64,000 nucleotides of DNA. Origin: Veillonella_A intestinalis. GTDB taxonomy: Bacteria; Bacillota; Negativicutes; Veillonellales; Veillonellaceae. Shown one piece after another: positions 17,718 through 27,000 of the stretch. The first letter of the stretch is position 1, and every line of letters begins with the position of its first letter. The notes below the pieces were generated by a model. It saw nothing but the letters and a program-made list of their open reading frames with translations. It ran no database searches and was not told where the DNA came from. The translations under genes and the position numbers were made by a program. Location: NCBI RefSeq assembly GCF_943192895.1, contig NZ_CALPCB010000001.1:1-64000 (forward strand), in the 5' to 3' direction.

Positions 17718-18902
17718 TTAATACCATCGCGTAATAGGCAAGTCGTTATTTATGCCTTTCGTAGCTAAGATTTGGTGTAAATCCATCATGCCATTGGCAA
17801 AGGCAGCGGCACAGCCATTTAGGTACAAGTCCCACATGCGAATAAAACGTTCATCAAACTTTTCACGAATAATCGATAAGTTAGCTCTAAAATTTTTATC
17901 CCATTCGAGTAATGTCATATTGTAGTGCATACGGAGATTTTCTACATCAAGTACGTGAAAATTATCGTCTGTCATGTCCGCAATCATTTCACGAAGGCTT
18001 GGCAACATACCACCGGGGAAAATATATTTACTCATCCATGCATCACCAGGCTTTTCATTCATACCACTGATAAAGTGAAGTAGGAATACGCCACCGTTGA
18101 CTAGGACGGAGTCGACACAATCATTAAATAGTTGGTAGTTTTCACGACCTACATGTTCAACCATGCCTACGCTTACTACGCGGTCGAATGAAAGCCCTGA
18201 TTTAGGTAAATCACGATAATCCATCAATTTAACGGTTAAATAGTCTTCTAAGTGATTTTCTTTAATGCGTGCTTGGAACTTTTCATATTGTTCATGGCTA
18301 AGTGTAATGCCCGTCCCTTTGATTTTATATTTCTTAGCGGCTTCGATAAGCAAAAAGCCCCAACCACAACCGATATCAAGAAGGCGGAGACCTTCTTTTA
18401 AATATAGCTTATCAAGAATACGATGAATCTTATTCATTTGTGCTTCGTAGAGGGTGTTATTAGGATTTTCAAAGTAAGCACAAGAATATTGCATTGTTTC
18501 ATCAAGCCAGAGCGAGTAGAAGTCATTACCGATGTCGTAATGGCTTTGAACTTCTTCTGCTTGGTGTTTTTTTGTTAAGGGATTATGGGTTAATTTATTA
18601 AGTACATCGCCAGCTGTGGAAAATTCATCCATTTGACCTAGAAAATGGTTTAGTGCGAAGTATAAATCGCCTTCAATTTCTAAATTGCCGTCCATGTATG
18701 CTTCGCCGAGTGCAATGGATGTGCTGGCTATGAGTTGACTAGCAGGGATAGGTTCTTTCATGTGTACAGTAAAAAGAGGATCCCCTTTGCCAATTATATA
18801 TTCATTATCTTTAAATTTTACTTTAAATGGATTGGCATCAAATCGTTTTAAGAAACTTATCATCGACTTCTCTTCTATTTTTTCTCCTAAGTTGCCTAAC
18901 AT
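17718..18902 (-). CDS. cfa: Cyclopropane-fatty-acyl-phospholipid synthase
   Basis: SAM-dependent methyltransferase (394 aa) that adds a methylene group across unsaturated acyl chains in membrane phospholipids. The SAM motif LLDIGCGWGFLLIEAAKKY, the HYDIGNDFYSLWLD segment, the SCAYF motif and VSVGMVEHVGRENY are all family landmarks. I start at ATG 18902 because AAGGAGGAA lies 10 nt upstream; a longer frame to 18962 would add 20 residues (VYKNKIVKFLIRR) with no ribosome site. Single gene, convergent with nothing close. Confidence 0.93.
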   Translation of the reverse strand: MLGNLGEKIEEKSMISFLKRFDANPFKVKFKDNEYIIGKGDPLFTVHMKEPIPASQLIASTSIALGEAYMDGNLEIEGDLYFALNHFLGQMDEFSTAGDVLNKLTHNPLTKKHQAEEVQSHYDIGNDFYSLWLDETMQYSCAYFENPNNTLYEAQMNKIHRILDKLYLKEGLRLLDIGCGWGFLLIEAAKKYKIKGTGITLSHEQYEKFQARIKENHLEDYLTVKLMDYRDLPKSGLSFDRVVSVGMVEHVGRENYQLFNDCVDSVLVNGGVFLLHFISGMNEKPGDAWMSKYIFPGGMLPSLREMIADMTDDNFHVLDVENLRMHYNMTLLEWDKNFRANLSIIREKFDERFIRMWDLYLNGCAAAFANGMMDLHQILATKGINNDLPITRWY

Positions 18903-19324
18903 TATGAGGTTCCTCCTTATTAAAAATTTAACTATCTTGTTTTTATATACTAAAACTATCATAATTAAATGTCAATAAAGTCGGCGTTTCTAATAACTTA
19001 TAACAGATATTGGAAATATAAATAGATAAAATAAATTTACACGATTTGTGTTTAAAATAATTGATAAATTGTTTTGTTATAACTATCGAGGTTATAAGCG
19101 TGTACATTGATAACTTTGAATGTATTGTGTTGGTTTATGAAATATATGTATTAGCTATAGGAAATAATGGTGTGGCTGTTATAGGAGTTCACGAATTGTG
19201 AAATTGGATTTTAGTGCATAGGAATACCCGTGAACGAGAGGGGGTTCACGGGTATTTAGAAATAAGTATATATTAGTTTTAGAGGGAACGTGTTTGAAAA
19301 TAGAAATGTTGAAGGTTATTTTTA
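18903..19324. other. Intergenic region with a strong hairpin
   Basis: No gene. A perfect 13-bp inverted repeat (AATACCCGTGAAC at 19223-19235, complement at 19244-19256, 8-nt loop) stands out, preceded by a smaller palindrome TTCAC-GAATT-GTGAA near 19188. Neither strand shows a T run after the large hairpin, so its role as a terminator for the gene remnant at 19325 is uncertain. Confidence 0.6.
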
Positions 19325-19603
19325 TTAAGCAATGGTATTTAAAGCTTGTTCTAGGTCGGCAATGATATCTTTAGCATCTTCTAGACCAACAGAGAGACGA
19401 ACTAAACCTTCACTAATGTTAGCGGCAGCTAATTCTTCTTTAGTATAGGTGGAATGTGTCATGGAAGCAGCATGTTCAATAAGGGTTTCTGCATCCCCTA
19501 ATGATACGGCTAAACGACAAAGTTTTACTGAATTCATTACTTGGGCCCCTTCTTTGACACCACCTTTTAATTCAAAGGAAACCATGCCACCAGGTAAGGC
19601 CAT
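19325..19603 (-). pseudogene. Truncated PLP-dependent methionine gamma-lyase/cystathionine lyase, C-terminal fragment
   Basis: Only the last ~92 residues of a Cys/Met metabolism PLP enzyme remain. GGMVSFELKGG, the conserved VKLCRLAVSLGDAETLIEHAASMTHS and GLVRLSVGLEDAKDIIADLEQAL correspond to the final quarter of a ~400-aa enzyme. The PLP-binding lysine and the whole cofactor domain are missing. The coding similarity stops at about 19600, where a pyruvate:ferredoxin oxidoreductase fragment begins on the other strand. An ATG at 19603 opens the frame, but there is no sign of a promoter, and a product could not be an active lyase. Confidence 0.88.
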
Positions 19604-20109
19604 TTGTTGCTAGTGGTAAACGGACGAAGAAAAAAGACCTTGGTATGATTGCTATGTCTTATGGCTATGTGTATGTAGCGCAAGTGGCTATGGGGGCCGA
19701 TAAGAATCAGCTTCTTAAAGCAGTAACGGAAGCAGAAGCCTATCCAGGACCATCACTAATCATTGCGTATGCACCTTGCATTAACCATGGCATTAAGAGC
19801 GGTATGGGCACGACTCAAGAAGAAACCCGTCGCGCTGTAGCTGCTGGTTATTGGGATTTATATCGATATAATCCAGCCTTACGTGGCACTGGTAAAAATC
19901 CATTTAGCTTAGATTCTAAAGAGCCAACTGAAAGCTTCCGTGACTTCCTCATGGGTGAAGTGCGATATGCTTCGTTACAACAATCTTTCCCTGAAATTGC
20001 GGAAGAATTATTTGAAAAAACAGAGCAAGATGCTAAAGAACGACGTGCCTCGTATGTGCGCTTGCAAGCTGGCTTTGAGCAAGAAATAGGTAAACACACT
20101 GTTAATTAA
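19604..20109 (+). pseudogene. nifJ: Truncated pyruvate:ferredoxin (flavodoxin) oxidoreductase, C-terminal fragment
   Basis: The last ~168 residues of a ~1170-aa PFOR. In-frame coding similarity begins right at the junction: VASGKRTKKKDLG, then MIAMSYGYVYVAQVAMGAD, AYPGPSLIIAYAPCINHGI and YWDLYRYNPAL, which belong to the C-terminal TPP-associated region. The pyruvate- and Fe-S-binding parts and the TPP motif are gone. An internal ATG at 19645 could start a 154-aa peptide but it lacks a convincing ribosome site. It lies head to head with the lyase remnant, so one deletion could have removed both 5' ends. Confidence 0.88.
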
Positions 20110-20461
20110 TAGGTAAACAGGCTGTACATTAGTAGACCTTTTAGTATAAGTCTTAATCAGACATTCAAAGTTAAGAACTTATTCATTGAAAGGTATTCTG
20201 TGATAATTATAGGTATCTTTTTAACTCCTTAAAGGATACCGTGTAATTATAGCCTCATATAAAGCCTCATAAGGAACTGTATGGAAATGAGCAATTGCAA
20301 ATTTCCGTACAGTTCCTTGCTTTGTTTTGTGATAGAATAAATACAAGCATATATTGATATGGCGAAGTACAGGAGTTATTACAACAAGGCTTAGTGTACG
20401 ATAGCATCATATGAGAAGAAGTTTTCGTGATATATATTATTTTTAGTGAAAGGAGCATACC
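20110..20461. other. Intergenic region before addB
   Basis: No gene. It contains a weaker GGTATC/GATACC inverted repeat at about 20210-20240 and the strong terminator listed separately at 20271-20318, then about 140 bp of AT-rich DNA leading to the addB ribosome site. No consensus promoter stood out. Confidence 0.5.
20271..20325 (+). terminator. Intrinsic terminator after the nifJ remnant
   Basis: An 18-bp stem (20271-20288 with 20301-20318, one G-T pair) closes a 12-nt loop and is followed by a T-rich tract (GCTTTGTTTTG). It is probably the old nifJ terminator. Confidence 0.8.
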
Positions 20462-23400
20462 ATGGCTATTTCCGCCTTTATAGGACGAGCTGGGACGGGT
20501 AAGACTCAGGCTTGTTTTGAACGGATTAAAGAGATTATTGCCACTTGTCCGGGAGAGCCTATTTTATATATTGTGCCAGAGCCGGCAACGTATACAATTG
20601 AACGAAGTTTGGCAGAATTTATGCCTGAAGAAGGCTTTACCACTGTTCGCGTAGTGGGGTTTAATCGACTGGCTTATCAGGTATTTCAGTCTGTTGGTAA
20701 AGTTCGTGAAACAACCTTATCTGATGTGGGGCAAAAGTTATTATTGCGTCTCATTATGAAACGTCATAGTGGCTCCTTAGAGCTATTAGGACAAGCAGCA
20801 CGACAACCTCATTTTGCTGATGTATTACAGGGGCTTTTAAGTGAATGTAATTCGTTTAAGGTAACCGCGACGGATTTAAGACAAGGGGCTGAGCAAGTAG
20901 AGTCCATGATTTTGCAACGTAAATTGCAAGAATTGGCTCAGCTAATGGAAGCCTATGAAGCATTGGTCGGTGAAACTTGTGGCACTGTGACAGATCGGCT
21001 ACAGGAATTGATGGAGGTGTTGCCTTCTAGTCCGCTTATGAAGGACTCACATGTTATTGTGGACGGGTTTCATTGGTTTACGCCATTACAAATGGAATTG
21101 CTGTATACTTTATTTGATTTGGCGAAAGAGAGTATTATTACGCTTACTTTGCCACCAGATTTAGCAAAACTTACAGTGCCAGAGCATAAGTTGCGAATTT
21201 TTGGACGACCTCATTCCGTGTATAAAGATTTATATACTACCTATGGGACGGAGTTGTTGGTTCGTCAGTTTACAAACAATGAGCGATTTATAACACCTGT
21301 TTTAAAGGAGTTAGAAAGTTGCTATTTTAATACGCCCTTAAAAGGAAATTCTACGGATGAACAAATTCCAATTACAGCCGGTTATAATCGAGAACGAGAA
21401 GCAGATGCTGTATGTCGCCAGATTTTAACAGTTATGACAGAGCCTAAACGGCGTTGGAAGGACATTACCATTATGCTTCGTGAGTCAGAAACATATAGTG
21501 ATGTGTTAGAAAAGGCGTTAAAACGTTATGAAATACCTTATTTTTCTGACCGCCGTCGCCCTATGGTGAGTCATCCTTTAGGCGAGTTTTTAGTTAGTGT
21601 ACTGGAAGTTGTACGACGTGGCTTTGATCATGATGCGCTATTTCGTTTATTAAAAACAGATTTTTGGCCCATAAGCCGTGAAGCGGTGGATGAATTAGAA
21701 AATTATTGCCTTGAATTTGGTGTGCGCGATTTTATGTGGCTCAAAGACGAATGGCCGTATAAGCGGAAAGATCGTTTTGCCAGTGAGGATGAAGAAATAC
21801 GGAGTGTTATCGATGACAGCGAAAATATTGTCAGTATTGGTGATGAAGAGCTAAGTCATACTGTGTCTGAAGAAACCGTCGATGTAGAAGAAGTGCGGCG
21901 TTTGCGAGTTAATGAAACACGAACTTTGATTATGAGGCATTTACAGCCTTTTTGGGAATTTGCTAAGACGGAACACACCGGCTATGAGTGGTGTGAGCAG
22001 CTTTTTAACTTACTCACTGCTGTGGGTATTCCGGTGCAATTAGCCCAGTGGTGTGAAACAGCTGAAGCGATGGGCGCCGCCGAAACTGTGGCTGCTCATG
22101 AGCAAATGTACAAGCGTGTAGTGGCTTTATTTGATGAAATCATGAATCTTAATTTGCCAGATCCAATGAATGTAGGGGATATGGAATTATTGGTTCAAGA
22201 AGGTTTAGAGGAAGTGTCCTATTCATTAGTACCACCAAGTTTAGACCATGTAATGGTAACAACGGTAGAACGTGGTTATACTCATGAAAGTGATATAGTA
22301 TTTTTGATGGGCCTTAATGAAGGTGTTTTTCCGCAGCACATGGGTGATGAAGGTCTGTTAAATGATAAAGAACGGCAGGACTTAAAAGCGGCGGGTATTA
22401 CTTTGGCAGAAGGTGCCTTAGTACGGGCTTTTAATGAAAACTTTTTGCTCTATTTAGCCTGCACTCGAGGTCGAAACGAATTATATTTGTCCTATGCTGG
22501 CGCTGATGAAGAAGGTGGGGCTTTAGAAAGTGCTTTGGCTATTAAACGATGGCAGCAGTTAGGGTATAGTCAGGTACCACAGGTAGAACCTTTAACAATT
22601 TCGCCTACAGCAGCACCACAGTATTTATGGCGGCCTATGCAAAGTCTGGCGCTATTAGCTGGTCAAATGGGGAATGTCACACAAGGGCAGGATTTGGGTG
22701 CTCTTTGGCGAAGTCTATATGATTGGAGTTTAAAAGGCCATTATCGTGAAGCTTTGCGTATCGCCACTCGTGGTGTGACAGATACGAATGAAGTGCCGTT
22801 AGTGGATCGCTCGGTGGTACAAGCCTTGCTATTTCGTCAGGACGCTTTGAGTGGTTCTGTAACACGGTTAGAGAGTTATCAACGTTGTCCGTTTGCCTTT
22901 TATGCTAAGTATGGTTTGAAATTGGAACAACGGAAGGTAAAACAATTTGGCGCCCCTGAAATAGGGATTTTCTTACATGAAAGTTTACGTGCTTTAGGCA
23001 TGCAATTATTAGCTCAAAATCGCCAGTGGCGTGATGTAAGTGTGGAAGAAGAAGCCCAGTTATGCCAAGCCGTAGTGGCAGAGATTAGTAATGATTTATT
23101 GCTTGGTGAAGCAGGTGATATTTATGAAACGGTGTTACAACAGCGTTTAGAAGCGACCTTGCGACGTACCGTTCAACGATTGAGTGATTGGTCTAGTAAA
23201 AGTGTGTTTAATACGCGTTATTTAGAAAAAAACTTTGGTGGTGGCCCAAGCAGTTGGCCAGCAGTACAAATTCCTTTAGACGATGGGAATTACATTCGTT
23301 TACAAGGGCAGTTAGACCGTGTTGATGAGTGGACGTATGAGGGTAAGACGTATGGCCTTGTGGTAGATTACAAATCAGGTGGCGCTAGTGTAAAAGCGGC

Positions 23401-24004
23401 CGATGTTTATTATGGCTTGAAATTGCAGTTAGTGACGTATTTATTAGCTTTAGAAAAGGCCCAATGGACGGACCATATTGAGCCGGCGGCCTTAGTATAT
23501 ACATATGTAAAAAATCCGCGCGTTTCAAAAAGAGAAGTATTAACCGAAGAAGGCGCAGCTGCTTTGCTTAACACAGAGTCTTCCTTGCGCAATACGGGGT
23601 ATTTTTTAAATAATCCAGAGTTGTTAATGAAGATTGATGAGACTGTTGGGAGCAAGACTACACCGTATGTTCCTGTTCGTTTAACGAAAGCGGGGACGGT
23701 GAATGGCAATGATAAGGATAAAGTAAAAACGACGGAACAGTTTAAAATATTGACGGACTATGCACAGCAAGTCATGGGGAAAGCAGGGCAACATATTTTG
23801 GCTGGTCATTTTCCGGTGAGCCCATATAATATGAATCACAGTATTCCGTGTAATTATTGTCAGTATCAGGCCTTATGTCGTTTTGAAAATACACGCAATG
23901 CATATCGCTATTTAGAGGGCATGGCAGAGGAATCTTGTTTAGCACGTATGGCGGAAGGAGGCGATGTATATGAAGTGGACAAAGGCACAAGAACAAGCAA
24001 TTAA
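20462..24004 (+). CDS. addB: ATP-dependent helicase/nuclease subunit AddB
   Basis: 1180-aa subunit of the AddAB double-strand break resection complex. An N-terminal P loop GRAGTGKTQ is at residues 9-17 (start ATG 20462, AAAGGAGC upstream). The C-terminal RecB-like nuclease domain has GLVVDYKSGG. The Fe-S cluster cysteines are visible as the cysteine of YQRCPFAFYAKYG and the C-terminal CNYCQYQALC. An acidic linker (SEDEEIRSVIDDSEN) lies near residue 440. It overlaps addA by 35 bp, so both subunits are made together. Confidence 0.95.
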   Translation: MAISAFIGRAGTGKTQACFERIKEIIATCPGEPILYIVPEPATYTIERSLAEFMPEEGFTTVRVVGFNRLAYQVFQSVGKVRETTLSDVGQKLLLRLIMKRHSGSLELLGQAARQPHFADVLQGLLSECNSFKVTATDLRQGAEQVESMILQRKLQELAQLMEAYEALVGETCGTVTDRLQELMEVLPSSPLMKDSHVIVDGFHWFTPLQMELLYTLFDLAKESIITLTLPPDLAKLTVPEHKLRIFGRPHSVYKDLYTTYGTELLVRQFTNNERFITPVLKELESCYFNTPLKGNSTDEQIPITAGYNREREADAVCRQILTVMTEPKRRWKDITIMLRESETYSDVLEKALKRYEIPYFSDRRRPMVSHPLGEFLVSVLEVVRRGFDHDALFRLLKTDFWPISREAVDELENYCLEFGVRDFMWLKDEWPYKRKDRFASEDEEIRSVIDDSENIVSIGDEELSHTVSEETVDVEEVRRLRVNETRTLIMRHLQPFWEFAKTEHTGYEWCEQLFNLLTAVGIPVQLAQWCETAEAMGAAETVAAHEQMYKRVVALFDEIMNLNLPDPMNVGDMELLVQEGLEEVSYSLVPPSLDHVMVTTVERGYTHESDIVFLMGLNEGVFPQHMGDEGLLNDKERQDLKAAGITLAEGALVRAFNENFLLYLACTRGRNELYLSYAGADEEGGALESALAIKRWQQLGYSQVPQVEPLTISPTAAPQYLWRPMQSLALLAGQMGNVTQGQDLGALWRSLYDWSLKGHYREALRIATRGVTDTNEVPLVDRSVVQALLFRQDALSGSVTRLESYQRCPFAFYAKYGLKLEQRKVKQFGAPEIGIFLHESLRALGMQLLAQNRQWRDVSVEEEAQLCQAVVAEISNDLLLGEAGDIYETVLQQRLEATLRRTVQRLSDWSSKSVFNTRYLEKNFGGGPSSWPAVQIPLDDGNYIRLQGQLDRVDEWTYEGKTYGLVVDYKSGGASVKAADVYYGLKLQLVTYLLALEKAQWTDHIEPAALVYTYVKNPRVSKREVLTEEGAAALLNTESSLRNTGYFLNNPELLMKIDETVGSKTTPYVPVRLTKAGTVNGNDKDKVKTTEQFKILTDYAQQVMGKAGQHILAGHFPVSPYNMNHSIPCNYCQYQALCRFENTRNAYRYLEGMAEESCLARMAEGGDVYEVDKGTRTSN

Positions 24005-27000
24005 GTCACCCCGTCAAGGGACACTTCCGTCGCAGACCTTATTGGTAGCAGCGGCAGCAGGTTCCGGTAAGACGGCTGTGTTGGTAGAGCGTATTATTCA
24101 GCGTTTACAAGACAAAGAACGACCACTATCGATTCAGGAACTCTTAGTGGTTACATTTACTAAGGCCGCTGCCGCTGAAATGAGTGCGCGTATTGGGGCT
24201 AAATTAGCAGATGTATTTAATAGCACAGGTGATCCTAAATTAGAAGAACAATTGAGTCTTTTACCATCAGCGCATATTTCAACCTTGCACTCTTTTTGCC
24301 AGTGGGTGATTAGCAGCTATTTTTATCGTCTTGATATTGACCCTTCCTATCGCATTGGGAATGAAGGGGAGTTAATGCTCCTTAAGACTGATGTACTGGC
24401 TACATTGTTGGCTAAGGCTTACGAAGAAAATAAATATCATATATTTGCTATTGCTGACATGTTTGGCAATGACCGTTCCGATGATGGTATTATAGAGCAA
24501 GTTTTAGCCCTTCATCGTTTTGCAGTAGCCCAAGCAGATCCAGAAGCTTGGCTTGTAGACTCTAAAAATAGATATGAATTAGCATTAGAACAGCCGATTC
24601 TAGATACTATTTGGGGTGAATACTTCTGGCGACAACAGCAACAGCTTATAGGTGAAATTGCGACGCGTTATGAAACTATGCGAGAATTGACTAGTTTGCC
24701 TGATGGGCCGGCTAAATGGTCGGAACAGGTAGATTCGGTGCAATATATTATGAATGCTTTAGGCGAAGCTACGACTTGGGATGCTATGCATGAAGCGGTG
24801 GCCCTAATAGGACAGCATAAGTTTAAGTCTTTTGATACCCGCTCTTTTAAAAAAGATTTAGATGCTGGTATTCTCAGTGATGGCTTAGTATCTCAAGTGA
24901 AAGCCTTAGGGGTAGCGAATAAAGAGGCTTTGCAGGCTATGCAAACAGGGCCGTTTGTTATTACAGAAGCACAATTTCATGCACAGATTAAGCAAATGCT
25001 ACCATATGTGCAAGGGCTGGTGGATTTAACCTTAGCTTTTATGGTTGAGTTTACAGCGGCTAAGCAAGAATTAGGTATGCTTGATTTTTCAGATTTAGAA
25101 CATCTATGTTTGGCTTTGTTGCGCACCAAACAAGCCGATGGGACTTGGGCTCCTTCTGAAGTAGCCCTTGAATTGCAACAGACTTTTAAAGAAGTTATGG
25201 TCGATGAATATCAAGATACAAGTGGTGTGCAAGAAGCGATTGTAAACTTAGTATCACGTAAGGATAATCGATTCTATGTAGGCGATGTGAAGCAGAGTAT
25301 TTATCGCTTCCGCATGGCGAATCCGTTACTCTTTATGGAGAAATATCATCGTTTTGGCCATGGTGTAGATGATGTGGAAATGCGCATTGATTTATCGGAG
25401 AATTTTAGATCTGACGCTAATATTTTAAAATTTACTAATTTTGTATTTCACCAAATTATGTCAGCAGAAGCAGCAGAATTGGAGTATGGTGAGAAGGAAG
25501 CTTTAAATCCAGGACGCAAAGTAGAGGATGCCCCAGAAAATTGGGTAGGTGGCCCAGTGGAATTGCATTTAATTGATGTAGGGGAGGGCGCGAAATCTAC
25601 TTTTGCTGATGAAGGGACAGAAGATACTAATAAAGCTAGCAAAGGACAAGGCTCAATGTGGACAGTTAGTGATACTAGTGCCAGTGGCAGTGAGTTTGCT
25701 AGTGAGGATGATGTAGATTTAGAAAATGATGAAAAAGAGATTGCTTTTATTATTGAAAAACTACAAGCGTTGAAAGAACAGGCAAAAGTTGTGCAAAATC
25801 CCGATGGTTCATATCGACCAATGGCTTGGCGTGATGTAGTGATTTTGCTTCGGTCTGTTAAAGTTAAGGCTGGCCGCATGGTTGAAGCTTTACGACAAGC
25901 GGGGATACCGGCGTATGCAGAGGAAAATAGTGGGTATTTTAGTGCCTTAGAAGTGAAATTATTATTAGCGTTACTACAAGTTATTGATAATCCAGAACAA
26001 GATTTGCCAATGGCGGCGGTCTTGGGTTCTCCTTTTGTAGGCTTAGATGCTAATGAACTTGGCCATTTGCGCATGAGCGGGGAAGGGTCCCTGTGGTCCT
26101 TATTAGCTAGTTATGGTAAAACTACAGACAATGAAGGGGTATTGCATTTTGTAGAACGATTGGAACGGTGGCGCACTTATTCAAGACAGCATAGTGTAAG
26201 TGATTTGTTGTGGACTATCTACGAAGAAATGAATTATTTAGATTATGTTAGTGCGATGCCTAATGGTTTAGTTCGGCGAGCCAATGTAATGGCCTTGTAT
26301 GAACGGGCTAAGCAATATGAAGCAGGTAGCTTCCGTGGTATTTTCCGCTTTTTACGATTCTTAGAAAGTTTACAAGAAGCGGGGCAAGATTTAGGGATTG
26401 GTAAAACGGTTAGTGAAGCCGATGATGTGGTGCGTATTATGAGCATCCATAAAAGTAAGGGCTTGGAGTTTCCAGTCGTATTTTTAGCTTCCTCACAAAA
26501 GGGCTTTAATTTACGCGATATTCAGGCGCCTATGCTACTTCATGGTGACAGTGGTGTGGCTGTTAAAGGCTATTTTGAAGCGTATCGAGTTTTATATGGT
26601 TCTTTGCCTTGGGTGCATATGCGGGAGCAACTTCGTTTAGCGGCGAAGGCCGAAGAGGAACGTATTTTGTATGTAGCCTTAACACGAGCTCGCGATAAAC
26701 TTTTTATTACTGGTTTTGTTAAAGATTTTAAAGCGCTTTGCCAAAAGCAAGCTGGTCCTGCGCTCGTGGCTAATTCAGAAAAGTTACCAACCTCTTTAAT
26801 TACAGGTGCTAATTCTTATTTGGATTGGTTTATTATGAGCTTAAGTCGCCATTTGGAAGGCAATCCAATTCGTGTATATAGTAAAGTAGAAGATGTAGCG
26901 CTGATGGATTTACCAGATAAGAAGTGTAGGCTTAGCATTACGCTACATGATGGTGCTAAGTATACTAGTACGCCAAAGCATGCTGTTAAAGAACCAGCTT

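Noticed and set aside
19645..20109. Independent small gene starting at ATG 19645
   Set aside because: In-frame PFOR coding continues upstream of that ATG to the junction at about 19604, so this is a truncated gene end, not a separate gene.
25448..26074. A 208-codon minus-strand frame in addA
   Set aside because: The plus strand carries conserved AddA helicase sequence throughout; no start signal or homology on the minus strand.
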